A stretch of 64,000 nt of DNA from Sipunculus nudus. Its lineage: Eukaryota > Annelida > Sipuncula > Golfingiida > Sipunculidae. The translations under genes were made by a program, and so were the position numbers. Positions 1-11,850 of this stretch are shown one piece after another. Within the stretch, counting starts at the first letter, position 1; each line of letters opens with the position of its first letter. Under the pieces are notes generated by a model. It was given only the letters and a program-made list of their open reading frames with translations. It did no database searches and was not told where the DNA came from. The DNA lies in assembly GCA_026874595.1 (NCBI GenBank), contig CM049319.1, forward strand, positions 19,447,101-19,511,100. Direction: 5' to 3'.

Positions 1-959
1 AGTTAATGTTTTTGTTATTGTTGTTTTCTGAATTTATTGACCTTCAGAAAATTCAGATCTACCTTCTACCAAATGCAATTTAACAGTGAAAATAATTTCA
101 CTTAACATGTACAAATCCTGCATTCTGTTGTTGTTTCTGTTTCTGTTGTTTCTGTCTTGTTTTTCAGGTGTCATTTCCAGGGAAGTTGCAGCCCTGTGAC
201 TCCCAATATGAGTATAAAAAGGTATAAATGTTTTAAAAATCAGACTACACTGTTTTACCAACTTTACAAAAGAGATTTATCTTAACAATACTCATTCTTA
301 TAAAGGTAGCTTACTTGATCAATTTTAATGAACAATATATATATTTTATTTGGGAGTCAAATATGAGTATTCATAAAAATTCTGTTGTTGGCTTTATATT
401 TGTGTGGCTGAAATTTTGTGATTTCTTCATGTTTGGTGTTTCGCTAGGGCTTCATTTTCACAGTTGCACCAGAACCTAAATAATCTAAGTACAGCTGTAT
501 TAGTATTGATTTTAAATTTAGAACAAATCCTACAATACTTTGCTCATTTCTTGTTCAGTCATTCTCTTATGACCGTTGCCACAGTTGATATATCTCTCAT
601 GCCATTACCGCATAACTAATCTGTTTTTGCAGATGTTTTATCCACTCTTGTTCATCTTAGTTTATGGGGCATTTTCAACCAAGGGTTTTATAGTCATGAT
701 TTTCTCATATTCGTGATTATTACAAAATTAAAACCCTTGGGAATATAAAGGCAACCACAGTAAATCCCTAAGCACTTTTTGGTCATTCATATGAACTGTA
801 CATGTATTAATCATTGGTTTTTATCCAAGTTTGCTATTTTATCTTTAATTAATTTTCACTTTTAAGCTTAGTATTTATACTAATGTGCCTCTTGTTAAAT
901 ACAATACATTTTGATGTATTGTACGATTGCATTATCATATATGTGTACTTGTTTAACAG
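1..959 (+). other. Upstream/intronic part of the YqaJ gene, with one weak candidate exon
   Basis: No clear coding exon is visible. A possible small exon at 168-221 (54 nt) follows a pyrimidine-rich acceptor ending TTTTTCAG and precedes a GTATAAAT donor. Its frame cannot be matched with certainty to the exon at 960, which needs two bases from the preceding exon. The stretch 418-765 belongs to a dispersed repeat that recurs at 60428-60853. Confidence 0.3.
418..765 (+). repeat. Dispersed repeat, copy 1 (second copy at 60428-60853)
   Basis: This stretch and 60428-60853 align along their length in the same orientation, with indels. Shared blocks include the TTGTTCATCTTAGT segment, GGGGCATTTT, an AAGGGTTT segment, AAAATTAAAACCC and GGCAACCACAGTA. 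No coding potential and no clear terminal repeat was seen. It is probably a short non-autonomous element, family unknown. Confidence 0.6.
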
Positions 960-2268
960 GCTGTGCGAGTCTTGCTCCCATGTGGCAGCTGTCCTGTTCA
1001 AGATTGAGGCTGCAGTGCGAATGGGGTACACCAGTTTGGCTTGCACAGATCAGGTATGTATGTGGAATAAATGCTTTACAAAAAAAATACAGCCTGAAAG
1101 AATAGCTCAGATAAAATTCTTCAAAGACAAAGCTAAACAGCGACTTCAGTGTAGACAGACTCCTGTCATTCCACCAGCCACTGAGCAACAGCAGGAGACC
1201 TTGCTCAAGCAGTTAGCTCAGTGCTCCAGGCCACCGATTGCATTGAGCAGTTTTAGTGATTACCATCATCCGTTCTCAGTGAAACAGGTCGTACCAGTTA
1301 AGGAAATTCTTCCACTTGACCTGCACACACTCTACCAACCAACAGCCGTGCCAGAGAAATTAGATGATCTCATTGCAAAGGCTCAGAACAGCATGAAAGT
1401 CACCGAGGCTGAGGTTGCATACCTTGAAAAGACCACCAGAAACCAGTCTTCATCAGTTGTCTGGCACCAGATGCGATGCGGCAGGATAACAGCATCCAGT
1501 GCATACCAGTTTCTCCATACTGACCCTCAACAACCAGCCGAGTCTCTTGTGAAAAAGATCTGCCTCCCAGGACAAAGCCTTTCAGTTCCATCTGTGAACT
1601 GGGGCATCAGCCATGAAAAAACTGCCCTGCAAAGCTTCAGTGATGCATTCTCCCAGATACATGATGACGTGAAAGTCAGAAATACTGGGATGAGACTTAG
1701 TTTGGATGAACCATTTCTTGGTGCATCTCCAGATGCAATGGCTGTCTGTTCATGTTGTGGTTCAAGTGTAGTTGAGATAAAGTGTCCTTATGTGTTTAGA
1801 GATAGTGAACTGAGTGCCATGTACCAAGATACTAGGTGCTGTCTTACAGCAGACAACACCTTAAAGTCTAATCACCAGTATTATGCTCAAGTCCAAGTCC
1901 AGATGTATGTGTTTCAGGTGTCAGCAGCACAGTTTGTGTTATGGACTCCAAACTTTACCATCATAACTAAAGTTGCCCGAGATGATGAATTCATTGCAGA
2001 AATGCTGGACAGGCTGAAGTTATTATGGCCGGCTCATGTTCTTCCTGAACTGATAACCCGTAGCCTTGAGAAAAGACAGAAGAAAGCAGATGACTCACAG
2101 AACAGTGAACACACATACTGTTATTGCAAGAAGGACATTGGAGGGCAAATGATTGGGTGTGACAATCCATCCTGTCACATCAAATGGTTCCACATAACAT
2201 GCTTGAAAAGGAAAACAGTTCCTAAAGGATCTTGGTATTGTAAAACATGTAAACCAAGGGCATCATAA
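960..2268 (+). CDS. YqaJ-type nuclease with C-terminal PHD finger, transposon-encoded (3'-terminal exon)
   Basis: The exon follows a TTTAACAG acceptor (951-959) and runs to a TAA at 2268, giving 435 residues; earlier exons are missing, so the N-terminus is unknown. Order: the second half of a SWIM-like zinc motif (CESCSHVAA, about 961-990); a linker; a YqaJ/lambda-exonuclease-like nuclease core at about 1470-1990; and a C-terminal PHD finger at about 2116-2260 (Cys4-His-Cys3 spacing, ending WYCKTC). The core shows CGRITAS, GISHEKTA (Glu), GASPDA (Asp) and VEIKCP (Glu-x-Lys), the expected metal-binding nuclease residues, so the catalytic set looks intact. From family knowledge such proteins accompany ISL2EU transposases; the role in transposition is not established. 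The PHD finger suggests binding to histone tails (inference). An ATTAAA lies at about 2403 and AATAAA at about 2951. Confidence 0.8.
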
Positions 2269-3586
2269 GGCTTAATGGATGTGAATGTAAGGCCATCATC
2301 CTATGCCAGTCAGCTGAGCATCATGACCCATTGGCCTCTTGTTTCTCTGTGGTCCTAAGAGTACTGTGTTTGGCCTCTCTGTGAAACAAAAACGTAAAGT
2401 CAATTAAACATTGTTGGTAGAATGGACAACTATAATGTAAGTGGTCAATGTCAGCAGTTTTATTTAGGCAGATGAAAAACACATTTAGGCATGCATTTTT
2501 TATCAGTTACATGACAAACCTGACAGATATATACTATATATGCACTTTAAGTCTTGGTTATGGTTTACTTTTTAACAGTTTCTCTTTGTTATAACAGGAC
2601 TCTGCAGTCTGCTCACAAGGCTGTGGTCAGGAAGATCACCTGCAGTTACCTTTCCAGCATTTTCAGTGATGAATGATTCATCACTGGTTCAGCAAGATAT
2701 GATATTGTTATCTCCACAGCTTACTGATAATCCTGTGTATTCACATACATTTCACTTCACTTGAAGTTTGGGTTTACTTATCGGTTCATACTTTGTGCAC
2801 ACATGCTGCAAGTGCATATATGAAATATGATTTGAATACACATTCTTGTTATACAAGCCCATTATTTTATTCATTCTAGTATTGTTGCTCTTTATTATTA
2901 AATATATTTTGTTTTGGTACAATTTTATAATTCTGTGTACATGTATACACCAATAAATCACATGTATGTGATTCAGTACAACTGTGCAACTGTTTATTAA
3001 AGGTTATTTTTATTTGTTTAAAAAAAGCATTCAGTCTGTTTGAACAGGGGCCTTCAAACACACACATATCAAGTAAGTACTATACTATTTTGCTCACTGG
3101 AGACCCAACAGGACCTACATCAGCAAATGCTTCTAGCTTGGTGGTGCAAAGGCCTGTCCATCAGTGATAAGGCAAACCATCTGCATGAATGCGCCTGCAT
3201 GGTGAATTCAAATGTTAATAAATAAAACCTAATTTTGTAATGAGAAATACCATATGACACATTTTAACAAAGACACAATTATTTTAAAAGATTTCCTAAG
3301 TGGTAAGTGACAACTTGTAGTTTCTTTATCACATTCTGTTTTGTTATGTTCATCTCTTAATGTCAACTGAGGTACAGATTCCTTGTGACTTAACAGGAGT
3401 TTAAATAGATGGTAAACTGATCTATGGTCAATCTAAAGCAAACCTCTGTAGAAACCTGAAATTTAATAGGGATACAAAAAAGCTCAGCAAGATATTGCCT
3501 GTAATATTAATGTTAAATGCTAACGTTTCCCTGAATTATATATTTAAATGAAAACAGGAAATCAAATATACATTCAAATATACATT
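2269..3586. other. Region between two convergent transposon genes; no gene seen
   Basis: AT-rich sequence containing candidate polyadenylation signals for the + gene (ATTAAA near 2403; AATAAA near 2951 and 3213). It probably holds the 3' UTRs of both transposon genes. No other coding signal. Confidence 0.5.
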
Positions 3587-5880
3587 TCAGTTGTTACCAG
3601 GTGAAAACACAATTTCATCACCTAAGTTAACAAGTGCTGCACAAACAGAAACAATTTTATCCACACTTGACAACTTAGAATCTATGGCTTCATCTCTACA
3701 TGACTTGATAACATTAATTGGCAAGGTTCCCTGTAACATAGCATATCTGTTTTTCATCAAACCAATTATTCTTTCTATATGTATTCGGACGGAGGCTATT
3801 TGGCGAGATGTTTCAACTTCCCGAGCTGACAACTGCGTTTTACCTTTTGTAAAATTTGGAATAATGAGGTGTGCACCACAACTTAAAGCAAAATCTTCCT
3901 GAAGTGTAAAACCCCTGTCAGCTAAAATTTGGTCACCTGGTCTGTGACGAGAAGGGTCAATAAATCCTGACTTGCGCACCAGTTCATTGTCAGATACACG
4001 ACCACCCCAACCTTGTGAAATAAACGATACACATCCTTGAGGTGTGCAACCTATTAAAAACTTAACAGTGTTATGCTTTTTGTAATTTGAATATGTACAT
4101 GCACGAGCAAGAAGGTTCTTTGGCTGGTCAATGAAGATTTCAAAACAATCAATTATACAAGTGAGACGAGGAAATTTAGCCTTGAAGTGAGGAGGTATAA
4201 TAGCTTGTGATGTCTCATGGTCTGGAGCTTTAATAAGAAAACCAAGTTTAGCATGCATCACATCTATCCACTGCCAGAATACTTTAATTATGGTTGTTGT
4301 TGAGAATCCAGATCTTTCTGCAATAAACTGAAATGGCATACCAAAACGAAGTTTAATGAGTGTTACAAAGAACTGATCGATAGGAGACATGGATGAGATA
4401 TTCTTTGATACAGTGTTACAAAGAATGAAAGTTTGCAAATACATGAAGACAGAAAAGAAAACATCCCAGTTGAGTCCTGTGTGAAACTTGCATTTCAAAT
4501 CATCACCAGTTACTGATGCTGCAGTAAGTCGGACCTCATCTAGTTTTTTTTTAAGTCTCTCTGCATTTTCTTGGGCCTCATCACGCTCTTTCCTCAAATT
4601 CTGCATTTCCTCCACATACCTTGCTCTCTCAGAATCCGACAAGGGAGCCTGAAGACATTGGCTGGTGACATCTTCATGACTGTTACCAGTATCACTGGAG
4701 GAGGTGGTAGTTACTGGCACAGAGGATGTTCTTCTGATCTTTGGCTGTGGCAAGTTGCAGCTGGCCTCACTTCTTCTCTTACAGGACTCGTATCTCTTTA
4801 GTTTCCTGGCTGAATGATCACTCAATCCGGATAGTCGATAAGCAAAAATTGTTGGAATGTAGTCTGGATGTTTTGGATCAGAATTTGGTCGACCTGAAAG
4901 TAATTAATAAAGATTCTTCTATTTATAGACAACTTTAACTGATAACTAATATTATTAATAATCATTTAGACTGTGCAGATGGTCAATTAAAAATATGGGC
5001 CATTAGTTTGATACCCAGGTGCATAGGGGTTAGTTTATACCAATATATGATCAATTTAATGGTTGTCAGTAGTTATATTGTCACCAAACCTTCCCCAACA
5101 TTCTGGACCATACTGAAATCTGATTAAATTCCTGCTTTTAAGATAAACATGGAAACAAGATATGGATTTATTACATTTACAATTCTGAATATTTTTTTTA
5201 TAATTCAAGCTTATTGAAAGGAAAAACAACATTCTTGGTCACTTAATGTTAGTCTATACTAAAAAATAGAATTATGTTACACTTACAGATAAACATTAAC
5301 TCTACAGATATGATTAGATATGTTGCTTATATTTTTACCAGATATTAAGAATTAATACTCATCACTAAAACTGTCTTGCAAATTGGGGAATCCCCCTATT
5401 TTATTTAAGGCCCGGGGCCAGTATAAATGGTATGCCTATATTTTAAGCAGACATCAAGGGTTTAATACTAAACAGTAAAACGTTCTTGCAATGTGGGGAA
5501 TCCCCCTATTTTATTTAAGGCCCGGGGCCAGTATACGTGGTATAATTATAAGGCCAATTAATGATCATATGAATTTTTATGTTTGTCAGCTGATCAAGAC
5601 TTGGTCTCTAGCTTTGAATTTTTATAGTAGCATCTATGTAAGAGAAGTGAACTATATTACAGCACTATAGATAATAACGACTTACCTTGAATGAAATGTT
5701 TACCGCACAGTACTGCATGTTTTGATGGTTCCCATTTGGTCCCGTCAGGGTTACCCGTCTGACCGCTTGAATCCATTTGTCTCGTCGTTCCTGGGCCTTC
5801 GGAAACACGAGGAAAGAAAGTTTTGCCCCCACTTTCAAATTGTGACTCGTACAGTCGACAGCTACGCAAGATTTCGGCAT
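3587..5880 (-). pseudogene. THAP-domain DDE transposase (ISL2EU type), frameshifted in the THAP exon
   Basis: Two exons on the minus strand. Exon 1 (5880-5686) starts with ATG and encodes a THAP zinc finger (MPKSC..DC at the N-terminus, a KWIQAVRR segment, LCGKHF near the end). Exon 2 (4893-3587) begins GRPNSDPKHPDYIP, then a basic segment, a coiled region, an HTH_Tnp_4-like helix-turn-helix and a DDE_Tnp_4 core. Acidic residues are visible in IIDCFEIF, LADRGF and HIERIIG. The splice sites are canonical (GTAAGT donor at 5685, CAG acceptor at 4894). Exon 1 is 195 nt long but the junction needs 196, and the last THAP Cys and His are in a different frame from the first two Cys. One base therefore appears lost near 5750. 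The transposase exon itself is open throughout (434 residues). A sequencing or assembly error is the alternative to a decayed copy. Confidence 0.82.
5337..5556. repeat. Two tandem copies of a 110-bp unit in the transposase intron
   Basis: The block TGGGGAATCCCCCTATTTT followed by a GGCCCGGGGCC palindrome occurs at 5384 and again at 5494, exactly 110 bp apart, with flanking similarity. Each copy carries GGGGAATCCCC (5385-5395, 5495-5505). Confidence 0.8.
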
Positions 5881-5998
5881 TTTGAGAAAATAAAACAAAC
5901 ACTAAATAGTAAATATTGCTACTTGGGGCGTGACCTTGGCTGTAGAATAACGTGACAGAGGCTGCGCACGTGGTTTTGTTTTCACCGAGTTGCGTGAA

Positions 5999-6010
5999 CC
6001 GGAAGTGACG
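5999..6010 (+). promoter_or_regulatory. ETS/CRE-like promoter motif (CCGGAAGTGACG)
   Basis: CCGGAAGTGACG matches a composite ETS plus CRE-half motif common in TATA-less metazoan promoters. It lies in a patch rich in CG (about 5940-6030), 119 bp upstream of the minus-strand THAP start and about 870 bp upstream of the renalase-like start. It may serve the transposase, the renalase-like gene, or both. The remaining stretch to 6872 shows no gene and is presumed 5' UTR or intron. Confidence 0.45.
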
Positions 6011-6872
6011 GCGTGCCCGAGAATTGGAGCATCGATATTCATAAGTTTTTTTTTCTGCTACAGTGTAATGGTAGAATACAGATTATTTTAAAATTCCTTT
6101 GTGCTTTTAAAAGCATTTTTTTAGTATCAATCATGTATGGTCAAATTTCAGTGAAAGTCTTATAATTTAAAGGAAATTTAAATCATAATTAATATCAATG
6201 AACCTTACACCTGCATTTTTAAATCAGTATTAAAACGAAAATTTAGTCATTTAAGTTTAAATTTTGTATTTATAAATAATTTAATTTATAAGTATGGCAT
6301 AAGGTTCTTATTGACCGCTCATATATGTATCCTTTTAAGGGAACTAAATTCATATACCAAGTGTGTTAAATATACTTGACGTACACATAGTGTTTACTAC
6401 ATGAAAATATTATGATATCAGCCAATATTTTATTCTTAAACAATTTAATTGCCTACTCCGGTGCACAAGTGAAAATAAGCTTTCAATAGTCAATGGGCAC
6501 AGTCATTGGTGCAAAAACAAACACTGTGCGCCACAATGTTCAAGCGGTACAATGCAACTTTACAAAAAAACATTTTTCAAGCTTTAAACTGGGACTTCTT
6601 CTGTGATACTTTTTTAATTTTTCTTCTCCTGGTGTAGGACTTGTTATGCATGCACAAGATCAGACTTCTGTTCACACAGTGTTGTTATGATAAACAGACG
6701 TAAATACATGAACTGTGTCTACTAACAAACAGAACCATATAAACATAAAAAAAAAACAGGTGGATCTGAGTTAGTATGAGTCTGTGAGTAGGATGGTTTT
6801 GCTGAGAAATGTTTGTATTCTGTCAAAACTAACTTATAGTATGAGAAAATACACTTTTAATTTGATTTACAG

Positions 6873-9800
6873 ATGACAACAGCAGGACCAAGTGTGGCTG
6901 TGATTGGAGGAGGGATTTCTGGGCTGGTTTGTGGTGCCAGGCTTCAGCAGCTTGGTATACGTAATGTTACTGTGTTTGACACAGGTAAACATCTCTCTTT
7001 TTCTTTCATTTTATTTTTTCCCTTTACATTCATAAAGCTTAAGGCATATTAATCATAGTAGTCAATACAGATTACAAACTCTAAGTGACCCATGGGTCAT
7101 GACACTCAGCTGACAAATACAGACCATACATGACTGGAATAGATGTTTGGTCTCTTGATGATGCAATGAATACCAGTGTCTCAGAGTATGATCATCCAGT
7201 CCATACGAGAGGGTACAGTCTCAAAGCGAGACACTGTCTTAATGTTAGTAAAATTTGTATTGGAACGTAGCAGGTGCACAGCTAACCCACTCAGAACCTG
7301 TAACAGAGGGATTCTGCTAAATACTGATGGCATTTCATAATTTTCTTTGTAGGACGTAACAGCACAGGAGGGAGATGTTCAAGTCGCAGTGTTATGATAA
7401 ATGGCAAACAGCACATCTTCGATCACTCTGCCCAGTATTTCACTGTCAGCCACCAAGGGTTTGCCAACATTGTATCATTCTTACACAAGAAAGGTGCAGT
7501 CAAAATATGGAAAGGACCCATTGGTCATGTAAACAAAAGTGGACAGTTCCACGAGGACAGGAAACTTTACCAAGCATTCATTGGTACAAATGGAATGGTT
7601 TCAATCCCAGAATGCCTTGCCTCTCTTGTAAATGTGAAGAGACCTGTGTGGGTAGCTAATGTGTCGTGGGAGGAATCTTGTAAGAAATGGAAAGTTGATC
7701 GCCATGGTTACTTTGATTATTTAGTAATTGCTCACAATGGGAAATGTGCAGATAAACTTATGTCCAACGCAGGGGCACCAGAAATTCACACGTTATTACG
7801 CACTAGATTCAGCGATACAGTAAATCCAAGGGATCAGCGCATGCATCTATGTTCACTTTGGGCACTTCTGGTTGCATTCCCAAAATCACTTGGACTGCCA
7901 TACCAGGGAGTGCATGCTGATAATGATACTATATCCTGGATAGCAAATAACACAGCAAAGCTACAGCAACAGAACAGTAACCCTGCAGCGTCTGAGCTGG
8001 AATGCTGGACTATATTTAGCACCCGTAGGTTTGGTACCCAGCACAAAGTTAGTCAGGAAGCGATCCCTACGGGAAAATCTGAAGAAGTCACCAATCTAAT
8101 GCTAAGAGCTTTTGCTAAAGTTACAAAACAAGCTTATGACAGTCTGAAACCTGTGTATACCCGGGTGCAGCTTTGGGGGGCTGCAGTGCCAATCAACACA
8201 CTACAACATAAGGATGACTGTGTGTTTGATGGGCGCCACCATGTGGGCATATGTGGAGACTGGATTACGAGTCCTTGCCTCCAGGGAGCAGCAGTGAGTG
8301 GACTCGCTGTAGCAGAGAAGATCAAGGCTCACAGTGAAGGTGTGTAAATCAGAACCTGACCCCAGTTATACCTCATGTTTTACCCCAGTTATATCTCTTG
8401 TTTTATACTAAGGCCTTACTTATATAATGAAAAGTTTCTCGGACGAAGAAATGAAACGTGGTGGGGAGGAGGAGGGAAAATAAAAATAAATATAATTCAA
8501 AATTTAAAAAAATTAAAAGTGCCATTTTTTTCATATAAATTTTACAAATGATGAAATGAATTTATAGGAACTATATGTGCCCTTCTACAATATCAAGTGA
8601 ACTAAAGTATTTTCTGTATCTGCAGGATATCCTCAATACTTTCTGGACGGGCATGTAAAAATGAACTTTTTAAAAAAAATGACTTTTCTACTGTTTAAAT
8701 ACATTTTTATCAATTTAAATTTTCAATTAATAAATGAATAATTTCCACTAAATTAACATTTTTAAAAAACCAGTCAGTCCACTTTCTTACTAAAACAGCT
8801 GGAAAGTTTAAAATGACCTGTACAGGAGACTGGTTGCAAAATTAACTGTTAATTTATATGGTCAGTGGAAATACAAAGCTCACAACAAATAAAGGAAAGT
8901 TCAGGCAAATGAAAATAGCCATGAAATATGCAATTCTAACAAACGCTCATTTAAGCAATATCAAGGTATATCAGGGTCACCAAGTCAGAAAATAAGCAAA
9001 GTCCTTTTTATTTAAAATATCACTGAAATCAGCTTTAAGATAGGATCTATCTGTTGTCAATCACTAAAAAAAGCCTTCAGAAACACAAAATAAAAAATAC
9101 TATATAAAAAATCTGGTAAAAATATACCCATCAGAAATTTAATCAAATATATCAAATGAAGTAAAACTTTACCCCTCAGAAATGTAAACAATTGCAAGGT
9201 GAGAAAAAATCAAGCTAATATAAACAAATATATCAGACGTAAGTATATATTGATGAGCATCATTTCACAATGTTTTGCAACAAGGTTCGTACATCTGTCA
9301 CTTGATAAACGCTTCGGAGCCCTAAAAAATAGCGGTATAACGTGCTAGCGGTATAAAACGTAGTATTTGCCACCCTGTAAACAACACACAGGTGCCCAGT
9401 GCTATTTTTAGCATTTTCAACGCGCGAGTATTTGATTGAGAGTTGAAGACTTATTTGCATATGACGAACGCGATTGGCGGAAAGAGACCCCGCCCAGCAG
9501 CCCTAGAAAGAGAGCCAATCAGAGATTCATAGTATACTACACGCATGCGCGTTAAGTTTCATTCATGAATGTGATTTCATGGCGGGAAATTGTCCATGTG
9601 CAACAATTCCTGTGCTCTCAAATGCGATGCTACAAGCATACATACAGCGATCGGTTATCCAAATTATCGAAAATAGCTGATTTCATCCAGAATTTCCATA
9701 ATCACAACCTCGTAGTCACATGTTCGCAGCGATTTTAACGGAGAGATTTAAATAAGTCGACTTATTCCGCCTTCGGCCAAATGATTTCTTGTCTACAGAG

Positions 9801-11617
9801 GATTTTCCACTCGATGTCAAGAATGTCACAATAGTTCGATCGTGACCCTGCGTTTTGGTGGCATCCGAAACTTATCTCGGCAGAACCATTCAAAAGCCAG
9901 ACTTTTGGGACACCTTGTGGAAAATATTAAAATCCCTGCTCATACAATATATTACAGTCAGTGCTCACCTTAAGTGTTTTCGAACGTAAGCGATCCATCA
10001 ATACAAGTAGACCATAAAACTGAGATCGGGTAAGATCGTGATGAAATGTGAAAGTATGAAGGAGAACATTTGGACGGTTTAACTTGAGGAAGATCTCCGA
10101 CGAAAATCATTTTATCTCCGCAGATCCTTTGATTTTAGATGATCATGAGAAAGACAAGGGAAATGTGTCACTAGCCATGGGCACGGCAAATGCGGTGACT
10201 TAAAAAACGACCGACTCTGGGTCGCATTTTGTAGGAGGTGACTGCGAGTTTACTTTTTTAGGGGATTTATATCACGACTCATGGACACATTTTATAACGA
10301 CGGCAAAAAAATAACGACAGGGACACTGTTATATTTATTTTCCAAATTGTCACAACTTAGGGTCGGCGGGTCTGAGAAACGAAAAATTAAATAAGTATGG
10401 CCTAAATGTGGTTCATTGATGCTTTATCTGTACTTCAGCAGGACTTTGATTCTTGTACAGTCGAATCTGTCTGAAAGGCCACCTGCCTAATAAGACCACC
10501 TATCTGTAAAGACCACCATTGTGTAAATTGAAAACATTCCCATTGGTTATAACTGACCTGCCTGAAAAGACCAATTGTGAATAAAGACCACTTTTGGCCA
10601 GTCTGGGGCTGGGCTCATAACACAGGTTTCACTGTACTGGTAATTGGACTTGCTGAATGCTACCTTGTCAAAAAAGGACTTGCACAGAAATCAGAAACTG
10701 CTCCATGGTCTATATCATTTAATACCAATTTTGGTCCATACAAGGTCCCTTTAAAGAACAGTTTTACCTATTATAGATAGTACTGAATGGTGGAATGAAA
10801 ATCCCTGGACTTTTGTTTTAACTAATCTTAGCTTAATTTGTTTAGCTTAACTTCCTGGTTCACCAATCAGCTATCACAATGGTCTCTATATTTCCCAAGT
10901 GGTTCGAATTTGTTGTAAAATCATGTTCGAAGAATGAAAGAAATAAAACGACCGATGATTGATTATTAATCTATAACTTTATGTTCCTTCTATTTTACCA
11001 TGAAATTTGCTTTATAGACTTATACCTAAAATGTTGACCAAGCAACTTCAATCTGACTTTCCATCACACTGAAAGGTCAAGGTAGTAACTAAGTTGTTGA
11101 CATTTAATCACCGCACAAGGTTCAGTTTTAATGCGTTTCACTACATTGGGTCCCATCTTACTTGTATCTCTGACTGGGTAAGAATATTTTTTTTGGTTTA
11201 TGACTTCTTTGCATGTACATACATAATCATTTGCGATCGATTATACAGAATTTAATGATAATGAAATTGAATTGACCTAAATCATCTAGGAATTGGCACA
11301 CCACTTATATTTCCTACATCTGTTTGTTCACAATTTAGTTCCTCCGGTATGGCTTGGTAGATTTTAAACACAGGCTCAAATTATCCAGTGCCAGCCTGGT
11401 AACATTTTGCACGTGACAACAGTTTTAACTGATTCTTGATGAGACATGCCCTTGATGAAATCCAATCATTGAAGAGACACTTAAACTGATATATTTTTTG
11501 TTTTTTCCAGGTCAACCATCAGACACCAGGTTAGATGCGAGGTTTACCGCAACAGCCACAGAAGCAATAGGAGACTTTCCAACTGATGCCAAGATGATAT
11601 ATAAGCCTGGCAGCTAG
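6873..11617 (+). CDS. Renalase-like FAD-dependent amine oxidoreductase, 2-3 coding exons
   Basis: Exons: 6873-6984 and 7353-8339, then either read-through to a TAA at 8347 (368 aa) or splicing to a probable terminal exon at 11511-11617 (401 aa). Exon 1 holds the dinucleotide-binding motif VAVIGGGISGL (residues 8-18). The exon 1/2 join gives GRNSTGGRCSSR, the GGR motif after the first Rossmann strand. The C-terminal part has WGAAVP and GICGDW..SPCLQGAAVSGLAVAEKI, the FAD-binding end typical of renalase and related amine oxidases. The start is the first base of an exon, directly after a TTTGATTTACAG acceptor, so a 5' UTR exon lies upstream. The donor for the third exon is AAG|GTGTGT at 8340 and the acceptor is a long T-tract with CCAG at 11510; phases match. 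The family binds FAD and acts on amine or nicotinamide-type substrates; the substrate here is unknown. Confidence 0.82.
9453..9588. promoter_or_regulatory. Candidate CG-rich promoter inside the renalase-like gene
   Basis: Within 140 bp there are an octamer ATTTGCAT (9453-9460), an inverted CCAAT box (ATTGG, 9473-9477), a GC box CCCCGCCC (9488-9495), a CCAAT box (9515-9519), an NRF1-like GCATGCGC (9543-9550) and an E2F-like GGCGGGAA (9581-9588). The neighbourhood to about 10400 keeps many CG dinucleotides in an otherwise CG-poor region. No gene with a long coding frame starts here, so the transcript may be non-coding, a 5' UTR exon, or an alternative start. Confidence 0.5.
10905..11315 (+). 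repeat. Dispersed repeat, copy 1 (second copy at 34391-34790)
   Basis: Aligns in the same orientation with 34391-34790, diverged with indels. Shared blocks: TTGTTGTAAAA/AGTTGTAAAAC near the start, CTGAAAGGTC, GCACAAGGTT, GACTTCTTTG with GTACATA, TAATCATTTG, and AATTGGCA followed by ACCAC at the end. Function unknown. Confidence 0.6.
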
Positions 11618-11850
11618 ATACACACTGATGTAACATGCCATCATCCATAGACACTGTCTTCCCTACATTTATACTACATAACTAATAATGTAATTCCTAT
11701 ATGTTGGACTGTCAGGCTGTCATTTTATTCATTTTGGTTAGGTCATTAGTGGACTCTATTTATAATTCATTAATTAAAATGAACTGAATGCTTAAATTAA
11801 ATAATTGCTGAAACAGTGCTTTATGAATGAATGAGTAAATCTTTTATTAA

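Larger units (their letters stand above)
1..5950. mobile_element. ISL2EU/IS4EU-like DNA transposon, partial (left end outside window)
   Basis: Two convergent genes are seen here: a YqaJ-type nuclease with a PHD finger on + (960-2268) and a THAP plus DDE transposase on - (3587-5880). From family knowledge, ISL2EU (IS4EU) transposons are the eukaryotic elements that pair a THAP/DDE transposase with a YqaJ-like second protein, so the pairing gives the name. The left end lies outside the window because the start of the nuclease gene is missing. The right end is only estimated: the THAP start codon is at 5880 and I could not find a terminal repeat or a target duplication. The THAP exon carries a frameshift, so this copy is probably not autonomous. 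Confidence 0.65.
8340..11510 (+). other. Last intron (or 3' flank) of the renalase-like gene
   Basis: AT-rich to about 9230. A CG-rich promoter-like patch follows at about 9440-10400. At about 10450-10640 there are short repeats of the 'GACCACCT' type, and at 10905-11315 a dispersed repeat. No convincing coding exon was found. A good minus-strand donor (CTTAAG|GTGAGC) lies at about 9964-9975. Confidence 0.5.
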
